64,000 nt of DNA from assembly GCA_023376005.1 (NCBI GenBank), contig CM042143.1:78664778-78728777 (forward strand), given 5' to 3'. This document shows, in pieces, positions 21,276 to 31,382 of this stretch. This DNA is from Doryteuthis pealeii (lineage: Eukaryota > Mollusca > Cephalopoda > Myopsida > Loliginidae). The notes beneath the pieces were generated by a model that saw only the letters and a list, made by a program, of their open reading frames with translations, searched no databases and was not told the DNA's origin. Each line of letters starts with the position of its first letter. The stretch's first letter is position 1. The position numbers were made by a program, and so were the translations under genes.

Positions 21276-21342
21276 CATCATCGTCATCAACATCATCATC
21301 ATCATCCCCATCATCATTATTACTATTATTTATTCCTTTTGA
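21233..21342. repeat. (ATT)n/(ATC)n microsatellite = LINE 3' tail
   Basis: In the minus sense, this (AAT)n/(ATG)n run follows the 3' end of LINE copy C and also abuts the truncated 5' end of copy B2. Confidence 0.93.
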
Positions 21343-22745
21343 GTTTTCACATCAGTGTTAGCTGATGGTCTTTCACTGGAGTCTGAGTGACAGCAAGTCT
21401 CCTCAGGTCTCCAGGACTCTTCTGAGTATTCTGGCAGATTGCAGCAGTGCAGTGTTCTGAATGGTTTCAATGCTTCCTCTGATTTCCAAACTTTCCAAAC
21501 CCTTTTCCAATCCTTTTGGGACTGTTCCAAGTGCACCAACCACAATTGGTATCACTTTCACTTTCATATTCCATAACTTTTTCAGTTCTCTGGCAAGGTC
21601 CAGATATTTGTCTATTTTTTCATTTTCCTTTAACTTCACCCTGTGATCTGCTGGCACTGCAAAATCCACCAGTTGACAAGTTCTTTCTTTTTTGTTTATC
21701 AACACTAGGTCTGGCCTTCTTGCTGGGATAAGGTGATCCGTTTTTATTTCAAAGTCCCAGAGAATTTTGTGCGTTTTGTTCTCAAGAACAGATTCTGGTT
21801 TATGCATTTTGTTGTGTGGTCAAAATTTAATTTTTTGCATAATTTCCAGTGGATCACCTTCCCAACCCAGTCGTGTCTAGCTTTGTATTCTCGTTGTGCT
21901 AGTTTGCTACATTCGCAGAGTATATGGTTAACAGTCTCATCTCTATTACCGCAAAGTCTACACTTACTATTCTGTTGGGTCTTATCAATTTTCGCTTTGA
22001 TGTAGTTTGTCCTTATGGCATTATTTTGTGCAGCAATTATAAGTGATTCTGTTTTCTCTTTGAGGTTTCCCTTTCTTAACCATGTCCAAGTCTTTTCATG
22101 TGCAACCTCTTCTATTTGTCGTTTGAAGCGTCCGTATAATTGTTTTTCTTCCCATTTTTGTTTTCTAGTCTTTGTTGTTTTTCTGTTTGTCCATCTGCCG
22201 TTTCTACTATTGTTGGCCGCCATAAGTAGTTTGTCTTTGCTTTTCCTTGTGTAATCTTCAAGTTGTTGGATTGTGGTTTCTACGCATTCCTCTATGTTGG
22301 CAAGACCTCTTCCCCCTTCCTTTCTTGACACATACAATCTATCTCTATCATCTCTAGGGTGGAGAGCCTTGTGCATGGTCATTAATTTTCTTGTCCTTTG
22401 GTCTATCTGTCTGAGTTCTTCTTTTGTCCATTTTAAGAATGGTCCTGAGTATCTTATAATGGTGACAGCCCAGGTATTAATTCCTTTGATCAGATTTCTG
22501 CTGTTAAGTTTCGTTTCCAGAAGTTTTCTAGTTCTCCTGAGATATTCTTTTTTAACTTTTCCTTTCATTTCTGCTTGCATGATATTGTCCGCTTCTAAAA
22601 TTCCTAAGTATTTGTAGCTTTCATTTTCATCAAGAGATTTTATAGTTTCCTGATTTGGCAGTTGTATTCCATTCATTAGTTTTCTTTCACCCCTTTTTAT
22701 TACAAGCATAGCACATTTTTCGATTCCAAATTCCATCCCTATATC
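21343..22745 (-). pseudogene. R2-superfamily-type LINE, longest copy (C), frameshifted
   Basis: A 330-codon frame (22736-21744) begins in the distal reverse-transcriptase region (FGIEKCAMLVIKRG, YKYLGILEADNI). A CCHC zinc finger follows at residues about 259-276 (C-x2-C-x8-H-x4-C in CRLCGNRDETVNHILCEC). A 134-codon frame (21807-21403) then carries a restriction-like endonuclease core: RPD at 31-33, a second acidic residue at D48 (QLVDFAVP), and a downstream K/Y segment (DKYLDLAREL). The two frames overlap, so an indel near 21807-21820 has broken the ORF. RT followed by CCHC and a PD-(D/E)xK nuclease is the architecture of R2/NeSL/R4-type LINEs. The catalytic RT motifs are missing because the copy is 5'-truncated. 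The exact clade is not resolved. Confidence 0.9.
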
Positions 22746-22785
22746 CTGGCTATATATTCTAATATCCTGGCTATATATTCTAAAT

Positions 22786-22941
22786 TACTATTATTATTAT
22801 TATTATTATTATTACTATTATTATTATTATATTATATCATCATCATTATTATTATTATTATTATTAACATTACTACTACTACTACTAATACTATTATTAT
22901 TATTATTATCATCGTCATCAACATCATCATCATCCCCATCA

Positions 22942-22981
<40 letters not shown>
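22786..22981. repeat. (ATT)n array with ATC/ACT interruptions
   Basis: A long imperfect ATT repeat. The order ATT-ATC-CCC-ATC resembles 21233-21342, so it may be the tail of a further lost LINE copy. Confidence 0.95.
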
Positions 22982-22982
<1 letters not shown>

Positions 22983-22989
22983 GGTGGTG

Positions 22990-23720
22990 GTTGGATACTT
23001 CCGTTAAATTTTATCCTTTTTTGTTATTTTTATGTCCATGTTTATTTTCAAGAAGACTTTATGAACCGGACAGAAAGAAGTACAAATAGAAAACGAAATA
23101 AAACTCGTATAAAAAAAAGTACAGAGTTAGCCCAAAAGATGGCGGTAGTTTCGTATTCACTTTCTTCTCAAAAGATAAGCGTGTTTTATATTTGCTGTTG
23201 CTCTTCTTCAATGTTATCATTTTTATCACTCTCTTTTTTTTTCGTTCCACCTTCCAATTTTCTATTATCAAAAGAGTTTGTTATTTATTTTGTTTTGGGT
23301 TTTACTTTTGTTTTGTTTGTTTGTTTGTTTTTTGTAGGGGGTTGTTAGTTTTTGTTTGTTTTTTGTTTTTTTGTTTGTTTGCTTTTTTCTTTTTCTTTTC
23401 TTTTTTTTTTTTTTTTTTTTCGCGAGGGTTAAGAAGTTTTGATGCTTGGGCAGTCATGGCGTTCGGGCGTCATTACCCAGCCAATAGTGACAAATTACGG
23501 AAAATCCTTCAGCTATAACTGGTCGCTGGGGGTCATGACCCTCATTTCTTGGGACCATATGAAGACTCTTGTCTTTTTTAGATGTAGCGTTGTTTCTTAA
23601 CCGAATTATTTTCGAAATATGACGGTGGAGGGTACTGGCGCGCACTTTTTTTTATCGCTAATAAATTTTCTTTCTTTTTTTCCTTAAACCTTTTCATGTG
23701 TATAGGATGTTATGATGCAT
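22990..23720. other. AT-rich, T-homopolymer-rich region, no gene recognised
   Basis: Contains a long T tract at 23401-23420 and TTTG-rich sequence. ORFs here are phenylalanine-rich artefacts. Confidence 0.5.
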
Positions 23721-23724
23721 GTGT

Positions 23725-23750
23725 GTGTGTATGTGAGTGTGTGTGTGTGT

Positions 23751-23785
<35 letters not shown>
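23725..23785. repeat. (TG)n microsatellite
   Basis: TG repeats with TA interruptions. Confidence 0.96.
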
Positions 23786-23786
<1 letters not shown>

Positions 23787-24182
23787 TCATTACAGATAAA
23801 TACTAGAGGTAGATAATTATTAAAACATACATCATACAAATATATCAACGTAAGAAAACGAGGTTGATATGCTGGGCGAATTTTATGTATCTTTTGTAAC
23901 GAAGGAAGGAAAGGCTAATACATTCATATATATATCTGTTTGTTCCTGTACCAAGCTATCTATTATTATACAAAAGCTGAGTAAATCAATGATTTTTTGC
24001 TAAGGCTTTTTTCCTATTTAGTTTAATGACACAAAATACATCCCAAAATATTCCTTAGTTTTGGGATTAAGATTATGTTTGAAAAATCCCTTTTATTTGA
24101 TTGTAATCAATCGTAATTTGCAATTAAGTAAAAAACTCCCAGGTTTCTTAATTCCTATTCTGCCTGTCACCCCCCATAAACA

Positions 24183-24203
24183 CCACACACACACACACAC
24201 ACA

Positions 24204-24252
<49 letters not shown>
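24183..24252. repeat. (CA)n-(TA)n microsatellite
   Basis: CA repeat followed by a TA repeat. Confidence 0.97.
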
Positions 24253-24254
<2 letters not shown>

Positions 24255-24699
24255 ATTAACTACTCTTTATATATATATTAGTTTTCTCTGTGATGTAAAG
24301 AAAGATAGATTGGAGAGTGTGAGTGGTTGATGAACTTATTCGTATGTTAGTTTTCAGCAGCTAACGGCTGACTAATATAAAAGATGGGTCATTTTTACTC
24401 AATCGCAAATTTTAGCAAAATGATTTTAATGTTGTTGTTTTTTTTAAATATTTCTCGGTTTATTTTTTTAATTTAGTTCGTTTTGCAAACTAACTTTCTT
24501 CCCTGTCATAATTATCTACCCTGAGCTCAATAGGTGACACAACAGGTTACGTTTTTTCTAGTATATGTATATATGCGATATTTTGTGTGAGTATGTATCG
24601 TGTCCAGACAAAAATCTCCGCACGGCAAAAACTCCAGACGGAATCGCAAAGTACGTCAAAAATCCTTGGTTAAATTAACATATTTAATTATTTGCTTAC
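24253..24699. other. No gene recognised
   Basis: AT-rich unique-looking DNA. Confidence 0.4.
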
Positions 24700-24905
24700 C
24701 AAATTTCCCCCCATGACTGTACCAAATTTTCTAGATATATTTACCTGTATCTATTCACCTCAGAACTCATTCTATTCAAATAAAGTCATATTATTATTGT
24801 AATCTGAATCGTTCTTCTCAATTATAATGAATAACCATCAGTTTTTGTAATTTGTTTGTGCAATGGTGAGAGAGACGCTATGAGCGGTTTAAATCAGGCA
24901 AATAG
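24700..24905 (+). repeat. Dispersed 220-240-bp repeat, copy 3
   Basis: Matches 11440-11680 and the inverse of 370-590, up to 'gagagacgctatgagcggtt'. Confidence 0.7.
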
Positions 24906-24942
24906 TTAAGTAATTGGTGACATTATTATTATTTCACTCTTT

Positions 24943-25225
24943 TAGAAATTTTCACACCCGCCTTGGCTGGTGGTCTTTCGCAAGAGGCTGAGTGACAGCA
25001 AGTCTCCTCAGGTCTTCAGTATTCTTCTGAGTATTTTAGCTGATCTTAATAATGCTGCTGTTATTCTTACTATGATTTCCAATTCTGTTTTCTAAAATAC
25101 ATACACTTTTTGACAGCAATAACTGGTGGCTTCCACTGAAGTCCAAGTGGCAAGAAGTCTCCGTGCCTCTCGTGGACTGTTCTCAGTATTCTCATCGATT
25201 TCGACAGTGATTATTATTTTTTCCT
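24943..25225 (-). pseudogene. Two short R2-type LINE 3' fragments
   Basis: The first (24943-25093) and second (25105-25220) are separate copies of the extreme 3' end (a segment on 'gtgacagcaagtctcctca' and its diverged equivalent). They sit head to tail on the minus strand. The first is preceded by ATTATTATT, the usual tail. Confidence 0.7.
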
Positions 25226-25591
25226 TCAGTGCGAGTTTTTCACACCGGTTTTTCACTCCAATACTCTTCTAAGTGTTCTAGTTCATTTTAACATTGCTGT
25301 GGTCTGGATAGATGTCGATTCTTTCTCTGATCTCCAGTTCACCGGGTCTCTTTTTCGCGTCTTTGGGGACGTTTCCAAGAGCACCAACTACAATTGGTAT
25401 CACCATCACCCACATGTTCAACAGTTTTTAATTTCTCTGGCAAAATCCAGGTATTTGTCTATCTTTTCGTTTCCTTTTAATATCACTCTGTGGTTCGCTG
25501 GAACGACAAAATGTACTAGATGAAAAGTTATTTTTTCTTGTTAATCAACATTAGGTCTAGTCTTCTTGCTGGGATTTTGTAATCCTTTTTG
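25226..25591 (-). pseudogene. R2-type LINE copy D, endonuclease end
   Basis: Antisense blocks match the C-terminus of copy C: 'agagcaccaactacaattgg', 'tttctctggcaaaatccag', 'cactctgtggttcgctgg', 'cttcttgctgggatttt'. It is interrupted at about 25591 by a repeat insertion and resumes at 26226. Confidence 0.78.
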
Positions 25592-26225
25592 TTAGAATCC
25601 GTGTCGCCATTGTAAGGATTCAGTTGTTGTGTTGTTGTTAACAGAATCCTGTAGGTTTCCTCTGTAATATATAAATCAAAGTCTGTAGTGTTCCTTGTAA
25701 TATATAAATCAGACGTCTGTGGTTAGCCTCTGGTGTTAATCCAAAGATAAGTCTTCCTGAAAGTTCAACCAGCAAGTGATTGAGCACAACGCGAATGATC
25801 TTAAATACTTTCTATCCTCTTATCTTATAGGTCAATTTCTACCGCAAATGGCTGCTACTGTTAATAAAGTCCATAAATAGAAGTAACGATTTTGTTTACA
25901 TCTTACACCATGATATAGTTATTTACTAATCTTAGATATGGCACAAGGCCAGAAGTATTGGGGTGCCCAGTGAGAATAACTCCAAATTTGTAGTGTTCCT
26001 TGTAATATATAAGTCTGATGTCTGTGATTAGCCTCTGGTGTTAGTTCAAAGATATGTCATCCTGGCAGAAAGTTCAACCAGCAATTGATTTGAGCACAGT
26101 GCAAACGATCTTGAATGCTTTCTATCTTCTTATCTTATTGGCCAATTTCTACCGGAATTACTGCTACTGTTTGAAAAGTTCATAAATAGAAATGACGATT
26201 TTACTTACATCTTATACCTAGATAA
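25592..26225. mobile_element. Insertion with two about 235-bp direct repeats, inside the LINE
   Basis: Unit 1 (about 25681-25907) and unit 2 (about 25987-26217) share 'agtgttccttgtaatatata', 'gttagcctctggtgttagtt', 'aaagttcaaccagcaa' and 'tttctatc', ending 'cttacatctta'. An about 80-bp spacer lies between them, and about 90 bp precede unit 1. The flanking LINE matches a continuous segment of copy C, so this is an insertion. It could be a small LTR-type (TRIM-like) element or a duplicated repeat. Clear TG...CA ends, primer site and polypurine tract were not established. Confidence 0.55.
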
Positions 26226-26590
26226 TTCAACACTTTTTATCTCAAAGACTCAGAATTTTTTATGAGTCCATTTTGTATGACATATTCTGGTTTGTGCATA
26301 TAACATTTGTCAGAATGACCAAACTTTAATCTCTTATCCAGTCATGCTTTCTCTTGTATTCCTTCTGTGCCAGTTTGCTGCGTTCGCTTAGTATGCGGTT
26401 AACTATTTCAATTATGTCACCACATAAACTACACTTGCTATAAGTATGTGTATTATCAATTTTTGCTTTGACGTAACTTGTTATTATGATACTATGTTGT
26501 TTTGCTATTAAAAGAGATTTAATTTCTCTCTTAAGGTTCCCTCTTCTAAAACATGCCCAGGTCATCTCATGTACATACACTTTTAACAAT
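26226..26590 (-). pseudogene. R2-type LINE copy D, zinc-finger part
   Basis: An 87-codon minus frame (26589-26326) reads MTWACFRRGNLKREIKSL and then CSLCGDIIEIVNRILSE. The first two zinc-ligand cysteines are present, but H and C have changed to R and S relative to copy C (NHILCEC). The finger is therefore broken. Confidence 0.82.
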
Positions 26591-26789
26591 TAACAGTTAA
26601 GTTTCTAATTCATTGCTAAAGAAATTGAAAATACATTGTTGAAGAAGTTGCTAATACATTGCTAAAAAAACTAATTCGGCAATATTTTAGCAATTAATCC
26701 AATGCTAAAGAAGTTGCTAATACACTGCAAAATGCTTCATTTTCAGCTTCAGACTTGACATATTTAGACCAAAGATTAATATGCCCTGA

Positions 26790-27072
26790 GTATGACGCTA
26801 AACAGCATCTAGTGGTGAAATTCCAATTCTGGAGCTCTGGGGAATATGGAGTATCCCTTTATCGCCATTACTCCTAGGTCCACTCTGACTCGGAGTTGTA
26901 GTACCTATTAGGGTCCCGTCTATAGGTTAAATTGGTTAAAAATGAGTATTAAATATGTTTTAAAAGATTGAGTTTGAAAAAAATTGAATACTCATCAAGA
27001 AGGCATAAAATAAAATGTCTTCGGAATAAAATAACCCAACGGTTGACATGCCGTAAAATCCAATCAACCAAA
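26790..27072 (+). repeat. Family IV repeat, 3' part
   Basis: Contains 'gagtatgacgctaaaca', 'gtgaaattccaattctgga', 'aggtccactctgactcgg' and 'agggtcccgtctat', ending 'catgccgtaaaatccaatc'. Confidence 0.78.
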
Positions 27073-27104
27073 GATTAATATCAATACAAATTAGAATATT
27101 AGTA

Positions 27105-27500
27105 TTATCTGGATTATTCGGACAATTGTTCTCATCTTCATTGTTATGTGTTCAACGTTTCGGCCGATGTTCCCTCCGGCCTTCTTCAGGTATTTCTTGT
27201 CGGATTCGGGAACTTTCTCGGGCTCGGGAACCTTCTTTTCGGACTTGGGAACCTTCTTGTCGTAATCGGGAACCTTCTTGTCGTAATCGGGAACCATCAC
27301 GAAACTTTGAATCTAACCCTTTATTCAGTCCACGGGTATACTGTTCTCAATCCGCTAACCATAGCTGGGGTACATGTGTTAAGCTGTGTTAATCATTATT
27401 CTATATTACTGCTACCCCTGACCAGGATTGAACCTGCAGTCTAGAGATAGCTGTCTTAGAACTGTCTTAATCTAACTCCTTTATCCACTAGGCTATGTGT
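27105..27500 (-). repeat. Composite tRNA-headed SINE with variable repeat and hammerhead-like hairpin
   Basis: In the minus sense: a tRNA-like head (A-box-like TAGCCTAGTGGA at 27495-27484, B-box-like GGTTCAATCC at 27434-27425); a link (accccagctatggttagcgg); a body with a four- to five-fold 18-21-bp repeat (frame VPDYDKK / VPESEKK); then CTGAAGAAGGCCG, a 10-nt loop, CGGCCGAAACGTTG and a tail. The five-base arms GGCCG and CGGCC pair perfectly. It resembles 36505-36908 along its length. Unlike the 45.7-kb site, no convincing helices I and III flank the hairpin. Confidence 0.8.
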
Positions 27501-27600
27501 CCAATCGGCCGAAACGTTGTACAAATAACAATGACAATAGTCCGAATAATCCAAATAATACTAATTATCAAGCCTCATCTCAAAAATTCCTAGAAATTAG
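27501..27600 (+). repeat. Composite SINE tail, opposite orientation
   Basis: Starts midway through the hairpin (atcggccgaaacgttgtac) and carries the full tail to 'caagcctcatctcaaaaatt'. It is joined head-on to the 5' end of the minus-strand copy. Confidence 0.78.
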
Positions 27601-27604
27601 AATA

Positions 27605-28040
27605 TAAAACGGAACATCATGTAGGTATTGAGTTAAAGTGAAGGTTAAAAAGCTTATCTGGCAATAAAATGAATTCGTTCCTCACGAGAGCTTCAAGACT
27701 TTAAGCTAGACGTATTCATGTTACCAATGTTTAGTAATTATCTATAGTATTATTGCTATTTATCATAACACATGATTTCAAAATTAGTTTACAACGGCCT
27801 TACCCACCTATGTTTAATTTTTGAGGCTGTATCTCCCCGGGGATGTTTTTTCTCCAGTTAATTTATTTTAGCATTAAAATGAATAGGCTACTCATTTCAA
27901 AGTGTCAACTCACAATCTGTAATCTCCTTCTCTTTCCCCTTTCTCATTTCTTCGTATCCTCACGGTTCCTCGCCTTTGTAGCCACTATTTTCTTTGTTCA
28001 CAACACATACACACACAACCAGATGAAATTAATCTCACCA
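27605..28040. other. No gene recognised
   Basis: AT-rich. No repeat family or coding signal seen. Confidence 0.4.
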
Positions 28041-28048
28041 AGATACAA

Positions 28049-28319
28049 ATGTGTGTGTGGTGTGTGTGTGTGTGTGTGTGTGTGTGTGGCAAGATACAAA
28101 TGTTTTGTATAATAGTTACATATGTCTAGGACCCTATTGTGTGTGTATGTGTGTGTGCGAGTGTGTGTGGTAAGAGTACTGCTGGGCCTTATTGTGTGTG
28201 TGTGTGTATGTGTGTGTCTGTGGTAAGAGTACTGCTGGGTCTATTGTGTGTGTGTATGTGTGTGTGTGTGAGTGTGTGTGTGGTAAGAGTACTTCTGGGT
28301 CTTATGTGTGTGTGTGTGT

Positions 28320-28358
<39 letters not shown>

Positions 28359-28368
28359 CAAGAATACT
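28049..28368. repeat. (GT)n minisatellite with about 60-bp higher-order unit
   Basis: Long GT tracts alternate with a conserved spacer (ggtaagagtactgctgggtc), giving four to five units. Confidence 0.92.
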
Positions 28369-28451
28369 TTTGGGGTGTGTAATTATCCGTTACCAATAGT
28401 TAATCCCACGCCTGAGTTTTATTGTTTTCGTATTTCAATAAGCCTTGCCTG

Positions 28452-28502
28452 ATTATGACAGAGTAGTCTGTCGAAACTCGATCAAGCCTCTAAAAAATTA
28501 AG
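28452..28502 (+). repeat. Hammerhead-like hairpin with composite-SINE tail, diverged
   Basis: CCTGATTATGACAGAGTAGTCTGTCGAAAC: GACAG and CTGTC pair perfectly between a CTGATTA and a GAAAC. The tail (atcaagcctctaaaaaatta) matches the tails at 4319, 7955 and 27570. One core position (G8) is changed, and an extra base precedes the hairpin. Confidence 0.55.
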
Positions 28503-28789
28503 GGCATCCTACAGTCCATTACATATAAGAAATATTTAGTCATTTGTGCAAAACACGTTAAAATATCTGTATTCTTTCTATGCATTTACGTATGTAACTT
28601 TATTCTATTTATTCTTGTATATTTCGTTTTTTGAGTGTTTTTGTTTGTTTGTTTGTAATTGTTTATTTGTATGTTTTTCTTTTATTTATTTATTTATCTA
28701 TTTATTTATTTTAATGCAGAGTCCTGACACAACTAAACTAACCACAGAAAATGACTCACTCACTAACAATGGCGTGCAAGTTTAGTCTG

Positions 28790-29035
28790 TTTATCATTAC
28801 ACTATGCAAGGCAACCCTGTGAGGCATAGAATACGACTCCATCCTCTGCAGAGGGATAAAAAAAACCTCCACCCAAAAAAGGAGAAGTCCTATGTATGAC
28901 ATTAATCTGCATCTGGTGACGAGGATCAAGTTATGCAATATGGGGAATGTGAAGTACCCTTTTATTGGCATTACTCCCAGGTTCACTCGGTAGGATCTGT
29001 TTGGGTCCTATCTATTGGTGAAATAGACTTGTTAA
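28790..29035 (+). repeat. Family IV repeat, internally deleted
   Basis: Contains 'catcctctgcagaggga', 'gtatgacattaatctgcatc', 'tattggcattactcccagg' and 'gggtcctatctattgg', followed by a 65-bp trailer module. Confidence 0.72.
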
Positions 29036-29342
29036 AGAATTATTCGTATTAGATAGGAATATTTGATACCACATGTCAGTGTGCAAATTATTTGCACTAT
29101 GAATAGTTACTACAATTGATTATTATTATTTTCGTCTAGTTGCCATGTTGGATCTTCACTTCTTCTTCTTTTTCTACTGCGGCCATGATCGTCTACGTCT
29201 TCTTTACTTGTTTGGTCGGACATGTTGTCTCTCCTAACTTGTTGCTTCTTTCTACTTGTCTGGCCGGTCTTCTAATTAAGGGCTTGCGTTTAAGTCATCT
29301 AATAAATAATCAACAAGACTCATGGCTTTGATTTTTTCTGAA

Positions 29343-29669
29343 TACAAGGTGTGTTATAAAAGTGCCGAGTTTGAAGCTGTATTTACCAAGATAGAAATGA
29401 ACAATGAATGGAACGTTGATTTTTTTTTTCAGAATACAAGCGATGTCATAAAAGTGCCGAGTTTGAAGCTGTATTTATCAAGATAGAAATGAACAATGAA
29501 TGGAACGTTAATTCTTTTCAAAATACAAAGTGTGTCATAAAAATACCGAGTTTGAAGCTGTATTTACCAAGATAGAAATGAACAATGAATGGAACGTTAT
29601 TTTTTTCAGAATACAAGGTGTGTCAAAAAGTACAAAAAAAACTCGATACTTTTTGACACACCTTGTATA
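29343..29669 (+). mobile_element. Mariner-type MITE array, four units plus inverted end
   Basis: Four tandem units of about 90 bp (ACAAGGTGTGTTATAAAAGTG ... tgaagctgtatttaccaag ... tgaacaatgaatggaacgtt), then ACAAGGTGTGTCAAAAAG and its inverse (gacacaccttgtat), ending in TA. Units are highly similar. Confidence 0.85.
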
Positions 29670-29679
29670 ATACGATCAT

Positions 29680-30060
29680 TAAATCATGATAGATTACTCC
29701 CAGTTTAACAACATTTTCGCCTAACGGACTACGACTTTAACGCAGAGACTAAGTTAACTGTAATAGATAGAATTGAAAGAAAAACATATCTAATAACATC
29801 ACATTAATGCCAGAAACCTATGAAGATTGATGGATATTATGTCTTGAAGCCCTAACTATAAAAGCACTAAACAACAAATCAAACCACCCAAAAACCACAA
29901 CATTTTTATTTTTCATACGATACACCCTTTTATGTATGGGCTGTAAAATAGTCATTATTTTTTTTAATAAACTAAAAGATATACACCAACATCGAATAAT
30001 TAGAATCATATTCTCATTACTTTTTATAGACTTATTTTTTTTAATACATTTTCGACAAAT
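29680..30060. other. No gene recognised
   Basis: AT-rich, no feature recognised. Confidence 0.4.
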
Positions 30061-30062
30061 AC

Positions 30063-30490
30063 AATGGTACCTTGACTTACGAGTTTAATTCGTTTCGTCA
30101 CTCAATTTCCTCGTATATCAAATCTATTTTTACCATTGAAATATACTGAAATGCCATTAATCCGTTCCACGACCAACACCCCCAAAAAACACCCAAATTT
30201 TTTGTTACAATTTTTTAATAAGAAAAACAGCAGTGTATTTTACAAAGAAACATAATAAAATAGAATGTCATGAATTAAAGGCTGTTATATGTTTTAATGT
30301 TTATTTTTTATGAATTATAATTTTCTTTGGCGAAATAAATTTGGAAAATTAAATGATTTTGGTGAACTTATTAACAAAACTGTATCTATAGCTCACTAAT
30401 ATCTCAAATTTTAATTCTCAACACAAAGCAACGTGCTTTATTAGTACATTGTTCTAGTAAAAATCGCACTACGATGTTCTGCTTTCACGG
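30063..30490 (+). mobile_element. hAT-like MITE, right end lost
   Basis: Begins CAATGGTACCTTGACTTACG, and the interior (ccattaatccgttcc, tttctttggcg, aataaatttggaaa) matches the two-ended copy at 39028-39477. The inverted right end is missing. Confidence 0.7.
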
Positions 30491-30502
30491 GGTACGATTG
30501 CA

Positions 30503-30740
30503 TACAAGGTGTGTCAAAATGGTATCGAGATTTTTTTGTAATTTTTGAATTCTGAAAAAAAATAACGTTCCATTCATTAATTTTTCTTTCAGAATACTAT
30601 GTGTGTCAAAAAAGTACTAAGTTTAAAGCTGTATTTACCAAGATAGAAATTAAGAATGAATGGAACGTTATTTTTTTTTTTTTAGAATGCAAGGTGTCTC
30701 AAAAAAAAAATCTCGATATTTTTTTACATACCTTGTATAT
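30503..30740. mobile_element. Mariner-type MITE, two units in inverted arrangement
   Basis: A minus-sense unit (acaaggtgtgtcaaaatgg ... aacgttccattcatt) is joined to a plus-sense unit (atgtgtgtcaaaaaagtact ... gaatggaacgtta), ending in the inverse terminus 'acataccttgtata'. Confidence 0.75.
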
Positions 30741-30889
30741 CTATGTATTGGCACTTCTTTGCGGAATAAGACAATCTCCTTGATTAGCTGAGAGTTCCAT
30801 TGGGAATGTGTGACTGCTCAGGCCAATTATATCTTTGAAAGCCCTATTGTAAGTTTGACAAATAAGTTAATAGTCTATTCCGTTGAAAT

Positions 30890-30894
<5 letters not shown>

Positions 30895-30931
<37 letters not shown>
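30895..30931. repeat. (TA)n microsatellite
   Basis: TA run directly in front of the RTE fragment. Confidence 0.96.
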
Positions 30932-30934
<3 letters not shown>

Positions 30935-31330
30935 TGAGATAAAGCGACAATTCTTCCAAGCTGTAGTCGAATCAGTGCTACTGTATGGCTGCACCACTTG
31001 AGCTAGATGAGAACCACACAAGGATACTTCCTGATGCCTTGAAGAAACACCCACAAGAAAGCAACAGTACGTTCACTTGCTCTTATCACATAAACCATTC
31101 AAGTTGAACAAGATATGCTGGACATTACTGGAGAAGCAAGGACGAACTCATGTGACGTTCTCCTATGGACACATAGACATGAATTAACCAATGTAGGCCG
31201 TCCAGCAAAAACTTACATCAAACAGTTCTGCACGGATGTTGCATGCCATGGATGACCTGCCAGGGGATATGGATGGTTGGTGAGAGAAAGTCATGGGTAT
31301 CCGTGATGTCGGTGCGACATGATGATGATG
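30932..31330 (+). pseudogene. RTE-type LINE C-terminal remnant
   Basis: Reads KRQFFQAVVESVLLYGCTT and then stops. Fragments of RYAGHYWRSKDEL and NVGRPAKTYIKQFC follow in shifted frames. These correspond to the region after the RT thumb in RTE elements (compare 54884-55300). The 3' end passes into ATG repeats and TA repeats. Confidence 0.85.
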
Positions 31331-31334
31331 ATGA

Positions 31335-31380
<46 letters not shown>
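31319..31380. repeat. (ATG)n-(TA)n tail microsatellite
   Basis: Five to six ATG units followed by TA repeats, at the RTE 3' end. Confidence 0.95.

Positions 31381-31382
<2 letters not shown>

Noticed and set aside
21733..22617. Plus-strand ORFs at 21733-22005 and 22273-22617
   Set aside because: Antisense readings of the R2-type LINE.
27091..27300. Protein gene with VPDYDKK repeats
   Set aside because: The frame lies in the variable-number repeat of the composite SINE, shifts between copies (7573-8013, 36474-36794) and has no start or domain context.
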